Shown here in pieces: positions 7,838 through 14,569 of a stretch of 27,831 nt of DNA (the stretch's first letter is position 1; every line of letters begins with the position of its first letter). The translations under genes and the position numbers were made by a program. The notes below the pieces were generated by a model. It saw only the letters and a program-made list of their open reading frames with translations. It was not told the DNA's origin and made no database searches. Origin of the DNA: Candidatus Saccharimonadota bacterium (GTDB lineage: Bacteria; Patescibacteriota; Saccharimonadia; Saccharimonadales; SLHW01). Location of the stretch: positions 1 through 27,831 of the forward strand of contig SLOC01000002.1 of NCBI GenBank assembly GCA_007132685.1, given 5' to 3'.

Positions 7838-8474
7838 CGCCGCCTCCTAACCAAATCTTTAATGTCTCAATTGCTGATTTCTCGAGCAGAACAGTATCAG
7901 CATTAAGTATGTCAAACACGTTTAGATGTTTAGCGCGAACAACTGAAACAGAGCCGAGATTGTTCGTTGCCCGTCTGAGTGTGTCATTGAGTTCATCAAC
8001 AACAACCAGTAGTTTTCCTTGTAATTTCATCTTATCTTGCAGCTTTACAAATTCTTTCGTTTTGCCTTCTTTAAGCTCAAGACTATCTATAATTACCAGC
8101 GAGCCTTCATTAAGAGCAACGCTTAATGCCTGCTTAAGGGCTGAGCGCTTGGCAGACTTGTTAACCTTCTTAGAATAATTTTCGTTACCTGTAGGACCGA
8201 AAGTGATACCGCCTCCGCGCCATATTGGGCTTCGAATGGAGCCAGCACGAGCACGGCCAGTACCTTTTTGTTTCCATGGTTTGCGTCCACCACCGCTCAC
8301 TTCACCTCTTTGTTTTGTGGTAGCGAGGTTGGTACGGCCATTCGCTAGATAAGAAACATAAACCTGCTTGAGTAGATTATGAGTGTCCGGCAGTTGGGCA
8401 AACACTGCCTTAGGAAGAGCAATCTTGCTGCTAGAGGCCGCGCCGGATTTAGTATACATTTTAGGAGTTTTCAT
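7830..8474 (-). CDS. rplD: 50S ribosomal protein L4
   Basis: L4 lines the exit tunnel and in several bacteria represses its own operon by binding the leader. The long loop signature GGGRKPWKQKGTGRARAGSI (about residues 61-80) followed by RSPIWRGGGITFGP is clear. The open frame extends to a GTG at 8489, inside the end of rplC. The ATG at 8474 is preferred because a GAGG lies 9 bases upstream of it, giving 214 aa and a 4-base gap to rplC. The GTG would give 219 aa. Confidence 0.96.
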   Translation of the reverse strand: MKTPKMYTKSGAASSSKIALPKAVFAQLPDTHNLLKQVYVSYLANGRTNLATTKQRGEVSGGGRKPWKQKGTGRARAGSIRSPIWRGGGITFGPTGNENYSKKVNKSAKRSALKQALSVALNEGSLVIIDSLELKEGKTKEFVKLQDKMKLQGKLLVVVDELNDTLRRATNNLGSVSVVRAKHLNVFDILNADTVLLEKSAIETLKIWLGGGDE

Positions 8475-8478
8475 ATTC

Positions 8479-9093
8479 CTATGCCTCACCCTTTACTAAA
8501 ATTATGCTTTTCTTCGGACCCGGGACTGCGCCAGCTATACCAATAACCTGGAGCTCTGGATCTACATAAGCAATCTTTAGATTCTTGATTGTCACGCGCT
8601 CTCCACCCATACGACCTGGCATTTTCTTGCCTTTGAAAATCTTTTGCGGATACATTGACCCGATTGAGCCAACGCGTCGTGTAGCACCTTTTGCCCCATG
8701 GCTCTTACGCTGCCGAGAGAAATTGTGTCGTTTAATAGCACTGGCAAAACCTTTACCTTTACTTGTACCAGTTACAGTTACTGTATCGCCAACTGAAAAG
8801 ACCTCTGGTGATAGCGTACTGCCAACCTTGAGGTCTTCAGGTAGTCCATGCGTTCTAAACTCACGCATAATTGATAGATCCTGCTTAATCGACTTTAGGT
8901 GTCCAGCCTGTGGCTTGGCAAGTTTTTTCGTTGGCTCGGTAGCGAGCTGCACTGCAGTGTACCCATCAACATCATCGGATTTGACCTGTGATACCACATT
9001 AGGGCTAGCGGAAAGCAAGGTAATAGCAGTCTCTGTACCGTCATCGTTGATGATACTTGTCATGCCTACCTTTCGAGTAATGAGTGCTTTCAT
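8479..9093 (-). CDS. rplC: 50S ribosomal protein L3
   Basis: L3 reaches with a long loop to the peptidyl transferase centre and is an early assembly protein. The 204 residues begin MKALITRKVGMTSIINDDG; the loop region SRQRKSHGAKGATRRVGSIG and the block KKMPGRMGGERVTIKNLKI are diagnostic. In most bacteria rplC follows rpsJ closely. Here a 234-base gap with a promoter and structured leader separates them, so rplC is the first gene of its own transcript. Confidence 0.98.
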   Translation of the reverse strand: MKALITRKVGMTSIINDDGTETAITLLSASPNVVSQVKSDDVDGYTAVQLATEPTKKLAKPQAGHLKSIKQDLSIMREFRTHGLPEDLKVGSTLSPEVFSVGDTVTVTGTSKGKGFASAIKRHNFSRQRKSHGAKGATRRVGSIGSMYPQKIFKGKKMPGRMGGERVTIKNLKIAYVDPELQVIGIAGAVPGPKKSIILVKGEA

Positions 9094-9250
9094 AGCGTAT
9101 TATTGATCCTCTTGTTGACCTCTGGGCATATTTGCCTATTTTATGGGCATTAAAACGCTTGGTGGCTCACTAGTTTCCAGCGCACATTGTGCTATTTGGA
9201 CCTGATGAGCGGACCAAGCTACCCTAGAGGTATATTTGATATACCAAATC
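9094..9250 (-). promoter_or_regulatory. Structured 5' leader of the rplC transcript
   Basis: Between the predicted promoter and rplC lie about 150 untranslated bases with several inverted repeats. They are a perfect 7-bp palindrome with a 3-base loop at 9229-9245, right at the expected transcription start; a 7-bp arm pair with one mismatch at 9196-9217 (TTGGACC / GGACCAA); a small repeat at 9182-9192 (GCACATTGTGC); and two direct copies of TGGGCAT at 9123-9129 and 9144-9150. No ORF fits. In E. coli the S10 leader binds L4; whether this leader is bound by L3, L4 or another protein is inference. Confidence 0.5.
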
Positions 9251-9280
9251 AGATTAGCAGATTAGGGGCACATCTGTCAA
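9251..9280 (-). promoter_or_regulatory. Predicted promoter of the rplC-secY transcript
   Basis: On the minus strand a perfect TTGACA (9275-9280) is followed after 18 bases by TAATCT (9251-9256) preceded by TGC, an extended -10 element. The expected transcription start lies near 9244. The strong -35 box and extended -10 make up for the weak -10 hexamer. Confidence 0.55.
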
Positions 9281-9327
9281 TATGTTGCAAAAACTACACT
9301 ACAACCTGTGTGCCATAAATAATCGTT

Positions 9328-9693
9328 TTACATTTTTATTTCAGCGTCGCAGCCTGCAGGTAGTGACAGATTCATAAGGCTGTCGATGGTTTTTGCCGAT
9401 GGATCAAAGACATCAATCAGTCGTTTGTGAGTCCGCATTTCAAACTGTTCACGGCTCTTCTTGTAAACAAATGGACTACGAACAACTGTATACTTTGTGG
9501 TTCGAGTTGGAAGCGGAATTGGGCCTGAGATTTTTGCTCCAGTTCGAAGAGCTGTATCAACAATCTGTTTAGCAGATTGGTCAATTACTTTGTGATCGTA
9601 CGCTTTTAGCCGAATACGGATCCGTTGTTTACCACCGTCTTGAGTTTCAGTTGCTTTTTTGGTTTTTGCTACGGGCTTCTTCTTGTCTGCCAC
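9328..9693 (-). CDS. rpsJ: 30S ribosomal protein S10
   Basis: S10 is a head protein of the small subunit and, as NusE, a partner of NusB in transcription antitermination. The core RIRIRLKAYDHKVIDQSAKQ (about residues 24-43) and the segment GPIPLPTRTTKYTVVRSPFV (about 56-75) followed by REQFEMRTHKRLID are typical. The protein has 121 residues against about 102 because of a basic N-terminal extension (MADKKKPVAKTKKATETQ). The start is GTG at 9693, chosen because AAGGAG lies about 8 bases upstream. The gene stands alone between the tuf terminator and the rplC promoter. Confidence 0.96.
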   Translation of the reverse strand: MADKKKPVAKTKKATETQDGGKQRIRIRLKAYDHKVIDQSAKQIVDTALRTGAKISGPIPLPTRTTKYTVVRSPFVYKKSREQFEMRTHKRLIDVFDPSAKTIDSLMNLSLPAGCDAEIKM

Positions 9694-9840
9694 TCGTTGA
9701 TCTCCTTAACTATTCATTTACTATTGTACTGTCAATTTTCGTAGACAGCTTGTCTTGACTTCGTGTGATGTAACATCTTCTCTTGTCGATAAAAGCGATT
9801 TCAAGAGACGACTTTTATTCATCACTTACTAAGTTCTTGT
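9694..9840 (-). promoter_or_regulatory. Structured 5' leader of rpsJ
   Basis: About 140 untranslated bases precede rpsJ. They hold a perfect 7-bp inverted repeat, TCTCTTG / CAAGAGA, at 9779-9808 with a 16-base loop. They also hold a nested repeat at 9731-9759, with GTCAA/TTGAC outside and GACA/TGTC inside around a 3-base loop. This region could be an autoregulatory site; there is no direct evidence for a ligand. Confidence 0.4.
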
Positions 9841-9869
9841 AGTATACAACATCCCTGTATAAAAGTAAA
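9841..9869 (-). promoter_or_regulatory. Predicted rpsJ promoter overlapping the tuf terminator
   Basis: Minus-strand TTTACT (9864-9869) and TATACT (9841-9846) are separated by 17 bases. The -35 box lies in the T-run of the tuf terminator, so the end of one transcript and the start of the next are packed together. The expected start is near 9834. Confidence 0.45.
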
Positions 9870-9894
9870 AAACTCTCCTATTTACGGAGAGTTT
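9866..9894 (-). terminator. Rho-independent terminator after tuf
   Basis: On the minus strand a 9-bp perfect stem, AAACTCTCC / GGAGAGTTT (9870-9878 with 9886-9894), closes a 7-base loop and runs into six T residues (9867-9872, partly shared with the stem). It lies about 35 bases after the tuf stop codon. It closes the str operon, in contrast to genomes in which str and S10 are read together. Confidence 0.85.
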
Positions 9895-9926
9895 ATTACG
9901 CTAATAGTTGTCGCTATTTGGTGCGT

Positions 9927-11108
9927 TTATTTAACAATTTTCGTTACGACACCAGCACCGACGGTTTTGCCGCCTTCTCTAATAGCGAACCGAAGACCTT
10001 GGTCCATAGCAATTGGTGCAAGGAGCTTGACCTTAAAGGTGACCGTGTCGCCTGGCATGACCATTTCTTTATCAGCAGGTAATTCTACCTCGCCAGTTAC
10101 GTCAGTTGTACGGAAGTAAAACTGCGGTTTGTAGCCCTTGAAGAATGGAGTGTGACGACCACCTTCCTCTTTCTTTAGGATGTAAACCTCTGAGTCAAAC
10201 TCAGTGTGTGGCGTGATTGAACCCGGCTTGCAAAGCACCTGTCCACGTTCGATGTCATCACGCTCGATGCCACGAAGCAGCACTCCTACGTTATCGCCAG
10301 CTTGACCTTGGTCAAGGCTCTTTTTGAACATTTCTACGCCAGTTACAACAGTTTTTTGTGTGTCGCGGATACCAACAATTTCAATTTCTTCGTTCACTTT
10401 AACAACACCTTGCTCAACGCGACCAGTTGCAACAGTACCGCGACCCTTGATAGAGAACACGTCTTCAACTGGCATCAAGAAGTCCTTGTCTAGATCACGC
10501 TTTGGCTCTGGGATGTAGTCATCCATAGCCTTAACTAGCTCCATGACAGCATCTTCGTTTTCGCTGTCTCCTTCGAGAGCCTTAGTTGCAGAACCTTTTA
10601 CAATTGGGCAGTTTTCGTCAAATTCATACTTAGCAAGAAGTTCACGAATATCCATCTCAACAAGTTCTGTTAGTTCAGGATCGGCGAGATCCATCTTGTT
10701 CATAAAAACGACGATCTTCGGTACACCAACTTGTCGGGCAAGTAGTACGTGCTCACGAGTTTGTGGCATAGGACCATCAGCTGCTGATACAACCAAGATA
10801 GCGCCATCAACCTGAGCAGCGCCAGTAATCATGTTTTTAACATAGTCGGCGTGACCTGGCATGTCTACGTGAGCGTAGTGACGCTTTTCTGATTCATATT
10901 CCTGGTGAGAGGTAGCGATCGTAATACCACGTGCTTTTTCTTCAGGTGCGTTGTCAATCTTGTCATATTCGATTGGTTGATTGACATCACTCGGAAGCTT
11001 CTTCGCTAATACGTGAGTTATTGCTGCGGTTAGTGTTGTTTTGCCGTGGTCGACGTGACCCATGGTGCCGACATTAATGTGCGGCTTACTTCGATCAAAA
11101 TCTGCCAT
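9927..11108 (-). CDS. tuf: Elongation factor Tu
   Basis: EF-Tu carries aminoacyl-tRNA to the ribosomal A site as a GTP complex. It has 393 residues, the normal length. All five G motifs are intact: GHVDHGKTT (about 17-25), RGITIA, DMPGHADYVKNM, NKMD and the SA element in KGSATKALEG. Domains 2 and 3 follow, including GRGTVATGRVEQG, and the protein ends EGGKTVGAGVVTKIVK. Its intact NKMD is a useful control for the changed motif in the neighbouring EF-G. The gene has its own promoter and an AAGGAG about 11-12 bases before the ATG. Confidence 0.98.
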   Translation of the reverse strand: MADFDRSKPHINVGTMGHVDHGKTTLTAAITHVLAKKLPSDVNQPIEYDKIDNAPEEKARGITIATSHQEYESEKRHYAHVDMPGHADYVKNMITGAAQVDGAILVVSAADGPMPQTREHVLLARQVGVPKIVVFMNKMDLADPELTELVEMDIRELLAKYEFDENCPIVKGSATKALEGDSENEDAVMELVKAMDDYIPEPKRDLDKDFLMPVEDVFSIKGRGTVATGRVEQGVVKVNEEIEIVGIRDTQKTVVTGVEMFKKSLDQGQAGDNVGVLLRGIERDDIERGQVLCKPGSITPHTEFDSEVYILKKEEGGRHTPFFKGYKPQFYFRTTDVTGEVELPADKEMVMPGDTVTFKVKLLAPIAMDQGLRFAIREGGKTVGAGVVTKIVK

Positions 11109-11179
11109 TGTTGTAACGACTCCTTATTACCTTATTATTTTGCATGAGTAAATCGATCACTCACACGAGTTACCAAAAC

Positions 11180-11208
11180 ATCATAGCGAAGATACACCTG
11201 TTTGTAAA
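11180..11208 (-). promoter_or_regulatory. Predicted tuf promoter
   Basis: Minus-strand TTTACA (11203-11208), a 17-base spacer and TATGAT (11180-11185) lie between fusA and tuf. The match to the vegetative sigma consensus is good. No terminator is seen between fusA and this site, so tuf is probably transcribed both from fusA and from this promoter, giving extra tuf mRNA. Confidence 0.65.
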
Positions 11209-11227
11209 GTATTTTAACGAGGTTATT

Positions 11228-13312
11228 TTACTGTTGTTCAGCTACGATCGCTTGGGCGACATTTCCAGGTACATCTGCGTAGTGATCAAGCTCCATGCTT
11301 GAACTAGCACGGCCCTGGGTCATGCTACGCAAGTTGGTAGTATAACCAAACATCTCAGCCAGCGGAACGAAGGCAGTAATTTCTTTGATCCCGGGCTGCA
11401 GGTCTTCCATTGATTCAACGCGGCCCCGCTTACTGTTGAGATCACCAATAACATCACCCATAAACTCTTCAGGGGTTACTACGACGACTTTCATAACTGG
11501 CTCAAGTAGTGTTGGTTTAGCTTGCTTCATAGCTTCTTTAAAGCCAATGGAGCCAGCTGCTTTAAACGCCATTTCTGAAGAGTCAACATCATGGTAACTA
11601 CCATCATAGAGCTCAACTTTGACATCTACGACCGGATACCCAGCAACAACACCATTACTCATAGCCTCTTTAATGCCTTCTTCGACTGGCTTTATGTATT
11701 CTTGCGGCACGACTCCACCTTTAATAGAGTTGATAAATTCAAAGCCTTCGCCTTGCTCATTCTGTGACAAGCGTAGCCATACATCGCCGTACTGTCCACG
11801 ACCTCCAGATTGACGGATGAATTTACCTTGCGCCTCAACGTCATCTCTACGGATAGTTTCACGATATGCAACCTGTGGCGCACCAATATTAGCCTCTACC
11901 TTAAACTCACGTTTCATACGGTCTACCAAAATCTCCAGGTGCAACTCACCCATACCACTGATGATTGTTTGACCAGTTTCATCATCAACCGATACGCGAA
12001 ATGTTGGATCTTCTTCAGCTAATCGCTGGAGCGCCATTGACATCTTCTCTTGATCGGCTTTGGTTTTTGGCTCAATCGCAATTGAAACAGGTGGCTCAGG
12101 GAATGAAATACTTTCGAGTATAATCGGGTCACTCTGATCACACAGAGTATCCCCGGTTGTCGTCCCTTTTAGTCCGACGATCGCAGCGATATCACCAGAA
12201 CGGACCTCATCAACATCTTCTCGCTTATCAGCCTGCATTCGAACAATTCTACCGACTCGCTCCTTTTGACCTGTTGAGCTGTTTTGAATGTATGACCCTG
12301 ACGTTACCTTTCCTGAATAAACACGGAAATAGGCTAGCTTACCAACGAATGTATCAGTAGCAATCTTGAACGCCAACGCAGAAAATGGCTCATCAGCTGA
12401 GGGCTTGCGCTCGATCTTGTCACCTGTCTTTGGATGGGTGCCCCACGTTGAACCACGGTCATCAGGGCTCGGCAAGAAATCGTTTACCATGTCAAGTAAT
12501 TTTTCGACAATAACTCCACGAGCATCACCGCCGCTGACCACAAAGAAATCCCCTGAGAGTACTGCACTTCGGATTGCGTGACGAATCTCGTCTTCTGTTA
12601 AGCCCTCTTCACCAACCTCGAGATACTTTTCAAGCATTGTTTCGTCTTCAGCGACAGCGTTCTCGATAAGTAAACTTCTGTACTTCTTTACCTTGTCCTG
12701 CATGTCTTCTGGGATATCGCCGATTTTCAGCTCTTTATCCGTAAATTCATCATAGGTATATGACTTCATCGTGACGAGGTCAACGACTCCGTTAATGTCT
12801 TGTTCAAATCCAATTGGCAAGTGAATCGGGAATGCCCGCTTGCTCAATCGCTTATGAATTGACTCTAGTGACATGTAGAAATCACCACCAGTTTGGTTAA
12901 TTTTATTGATCAAGCAAATTCTAGGCACATTGTATTTGTCAGCCTGTCGCCAGACAGTCTCAGACTGTGATTCAACACCCATCTTCCCGTCAAACACAAC
13001 AACTGCACCGTCAAGGACACGTAACGAGCGCTCTACTTCTACTGTAAAGTCAATATGACCGGGTGTATCAATAATGTTGATTTGGTGGTCTTTCCAATAA
13101 CAAGAAACTGCTGCAGACACAATGGTAATGCCACGTTCTCGCTCCTGGTCCATCCAGTCAGTCGTGGTCTCGCCTTCATGCACAGCACCAATCTTATGCT
13201 TGATACCAGTTCTGTAGAGAATACCTTCGGTCGTCGTCGTCTTACCAGCATCAATATGTGCAATGATGCCGATGTTTCGAATTTTTCCTTGTGCGAATTG
13301 CTGTTTTGCCAT
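11228..13312 (-). CDS. fusA: Elongation factor G with altered guanine-recognition motifs
   Basis: EF-G drives translocation and, with RRF, ribosome recycling. The 694-residue protein has all domains: G domain with AHIDAGKTTTT (18-28), RERGITI (58-64) and DTPGH (82-86); domain II; domain III-IV with SGGRGQYGD and SYHDVDSSEMAF; and domain V to the end. The G4 motif, normally NKMDR, reads NKINQ (residues 136-140; the fourth position is encoded AAC), and the G5 segment, normally GSAFKNKG, reads SGGDARG (260-266). Both recognise the guanine base in this family, so their joint change is odd while the phosphate-binding motifs are normal. The str-operon position argues that this is the housekeeping EF-G. 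It follows the 58-codon ORF after 22 bases. Confidence 0.96.
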   Translation of the reverse strand: MAKQQFAQGKIRNIGIIAHIDAGKTTTTEGILYRTGIKHKIGAVHEGETTTDWMDQERERGITIVSAAVSCYWKDHQINIIDTPGHIDFTVEVERSLRVLDGAVVVFDGKMGVESQSETVWRQADKYNVPRICLINKINQTGGDFYMSLESIHKRLSKRAFPIHLPIGFEQDINGVVDLVTMKSYTYDEFTDKELKIGDIPEDMQDKVKKYRSLLIENAVAEDETMLEKYLEVGEEGLTEDEIRHAIRSAVLSGDFFVVSGGDARGVIVEKLLDMVNDFLPSPDDRGSTWGTHPKTGDKIERKPSADEPFSALAFKIATDTFVGKLAYFRVYSGKVTSGSYIQNSSTGQKERVGRIVRMQADKREDVDEVRSGDIAAIVGLKGTTTGDTLCDQSDPIILESISFPEPPVSIAIEPKTKADQEKMSMALQRLAEEDPTFRVSVDDETGQTIISGMGELHLEILVDRMKREFKVEANIGAPQVAYRETIRRDDVEAQGKFIRQSGGRGQYGDVWLRLSQNEQGEGFEFINSIKGGVVPQEYIKPVEEGIKEAMSNGVVAGYPVVDVKVELYDGSYHDVDSSEMAFKAAGSIGFKEAMKQAKPTLLEPVMKVVVVTPEEFMGDVIGDLNSKRGRVESMEDLQPGIKEITAFVPLAEMFGYTTNLRSMTQGRASSSMELDHYADVPGNVAQAIVAEQQ

Positions 13313-13334
13313 GCTTATTTCCCTTTACTTCGTG

Positions 13335-13511
13335 CTAATCGATTGCTGTTAGATCTTCAATGATAGGTGTTGAACCTTGGGCTTCTCTGTCCATTTCGAT
13401 AGTAGCTGCAGCTGCTGCAGACCCAATCGAGGGCTTATCTATAACTACAGCTCGTCCTTCAAAAGAATACTCTGGCATCTCACCATCTCGAAAGGCTTCT
13501 TCATTGCCCAT
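13335..13511 (-). CDS. Acidic 58-aa protein of unknown function between rpsG and fusA
   Basis: I do not recognise this protein. An ATG 6 bases after the rpsG stop opens 58 codons that end in TAG, 22 bases before fusA, so the ORF fills the gap almost exactly. The protein begins MGNEEAFRDGEMPEYSFEGR, has a hydrophobic core segment AVVIDKPSIGSAAAAATIEM (21-40), and ends in PIIEDLTAID. It has 13 acidic and 4 basic residues, very unlike its ribosomal neighbours. A GCGAGG lies about 12 bases upstream, in the rpsG end, suggesting coupled translation. Compact fit and a reasonable start support a real gene. It could still be chance, since it is too short for composition to decide. Confidence 0.6.
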   Translation of the reverse strand: MGNEEAFRDGEMPEYSFEGRAVVIDKPSIGSAAAAATIEMDREAQGSTPIIEDLTAID

Positions 13512-13517
13512 ACCTTT

Positions 13518-13997
13518 TTAATACCTCGCAAAGTGAGCAAAGGCACGGTTCGCCTCGGCCATCTTGTGTGTATCTTCTTTTTTCTTCACTGCGGCACCGG
13601 TGTTGTTGTAGGCGTCTACAAACTCCAGAGCGAGCCGGTCTTCCATGCTCATTCCCTTACGTGCTCGTGCAGCTGCTACGAACCACATAATCGTTAAGTG
13701 GTTTTGCCTCTGCCCCTTTACTTCAAATGGGATTTGATAATTCGCTCCACCAACTCGACGTGACCTAGTTTCTACTTGTGGGCGAACATTGGCAAGTGCC
13801 TGCTCAAATACTTCGAGTGGGTTTTGTACTTTTAGTTTATCGGCTGCTTTTTGCATACCACCATACACCAGGCTCTCAGCAAGTTGTTTTTTGCCATCCT
13901 TCATCACGCGATTGATAAGCTTTTGTACCATCACGTCATTGTAAATGCGGTCCGGCTCGACCTGTCGAATAAGTGACTTAGTTACCTTACGAGGCAT
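13518..13997 (-). CDS. rpsG: 30S ribosomal protein S7
   Basis: S7 nucleates assembly of the 30S head and in E. coli represses the str operon. The 159 residues begin MPRKVTKSLIRQVEPDRIYN and contain the signature DVMVQKLINRVMKDGKKQLA (about residues 21-40), VFEQALANVRPQVETRSRRV and the C-terminal AHFARY. Length is typical. Its ATG overlaps the rpsL stop by one base (13997), so no room exists for the inter-cistronic S7 target known from E. coli. Confidence 0.98.
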   Translation of the reverse strand: MPRKVTKSLIRQVEPDRIYNDVMVQKLINRVMKDGKKQLAESLVYGGMQKAADKLKVQNPLEVFEQALANVRPQVETRSRRVGGANYQIPFEVKGQRQNHLTIMWFVAAARARKGMSMEDRLALEFVDAYNNTGAAVKKKEDTHKMAEANRAFAHFARY

Positions 13998-14410
13998 TAC
14001 TTGTCCTCCTTCTTGGTGCCATACTTAGATCGACCTTGTTTTCGATCTTGCACACCCTGTAAGTCAAGCGCGCCACGAACAATGTGGTAACGAACACCAG
14101 GAAGGTCCTTTACTCGACCACCACGAATAAGTACGACTGCGTGTTCTTGAAGGTTGTGGCCTTCACCGCCGATGTATGCCCATACCTCATACCCGTTGTT
14201 AAGTCGCACACGGGCAACTTTACGTAGTGCAGAGTTCGGTTTCTTTGGCGTTTTGGTAGTTACCTTTACGCAAACCCCCCTCTTGAGAGGAGCCGGTTTT
14301 TCATAGTTAGTAGTATTCAACGTATTGACCACGCGGTGCAATGCTGGCGACTTACTCTTTTTTGTCGTCTTAGAGCGTGGTTTACGAATAAGTTGATTAA
14401 TAGTTGGCAT
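13997..14410 (-). CDS. rpsL: 30S ribosomal protein S12
   Basis: S12 takes part in decoding and is the classical site of streptomycin resistance. The 137-residue protein holds TKTPKKPNSALRKVARVRL and the segment GGRVKDLPGVRYHIVRGALD, with the lysines and proline at resistance positions in the wild-type state. An insertion of roughly a dozen residues after the N-terminal block (HRVVNTLNTTNYEK) resembles the longer S12 of Gram-positive bacteria. AAGGAG lies 9 bases before the ATG. Confidence 0.98.
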   Translation of the reverse strand: MPTINQLIRKPRSKTTKKSKSPALHRVVNTLNTTNYEKPAPLKRGVCVKVTTKTPKKPNSALRKVARVRLNNGYEVWAYIGGEGHNLQEHAVVLIRGGRVKDLPGVRYHIVRGALDLQGVQDRKQGRSKYGTKKEDK

Positions 14411-14459
14411 TTAGTGTTTCTCCTTACTAAATCTCTGTGAAATCTGCCGCGAAAAGACG

Positions 14460-14492
14460 ACACTTGTAGCAGTTGCCAACCCTGACAAGTGT
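14460..14492 (-). other. Inverted repeat in the rpsL leader
   Basis: A perfect 8-bp pair, ACACTTGT / ACAAGTGT, encloses 17 bases that contain a further GTTGGCAAC repeat. On the transcript it lies about 50 bases before rpsL and is followed by CGTCTTTTC, a T-run too short for a convincing terminator. It may be an attenuator or autoregulatory element; this is inference. Confidence 0.4.
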
Positions 14493-14540
14493 AGATTGTC
14501 TCGCTCGGATAACACAGATCGAGTATTTTCTAACTGGGTT

Positions 14541-14569
14541 ATAGTAGCAGGTTCTTTACTCCTCTGCAA
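14541..14569 (-). promoter_or_regulatory. Predicted promoter of the str operon
   Basis: Minus-strand TTGCAG (14564-14569), inside the last codons of rpoC, and TACTAT (14541-14546) are 17 bases apart; TGC directly before the -10 hexamer makes it an extended -10. The -35 match is weak. The expected start is near 14534, giving a leader of about 125 bases before rpsL. Confidence 0.4.
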
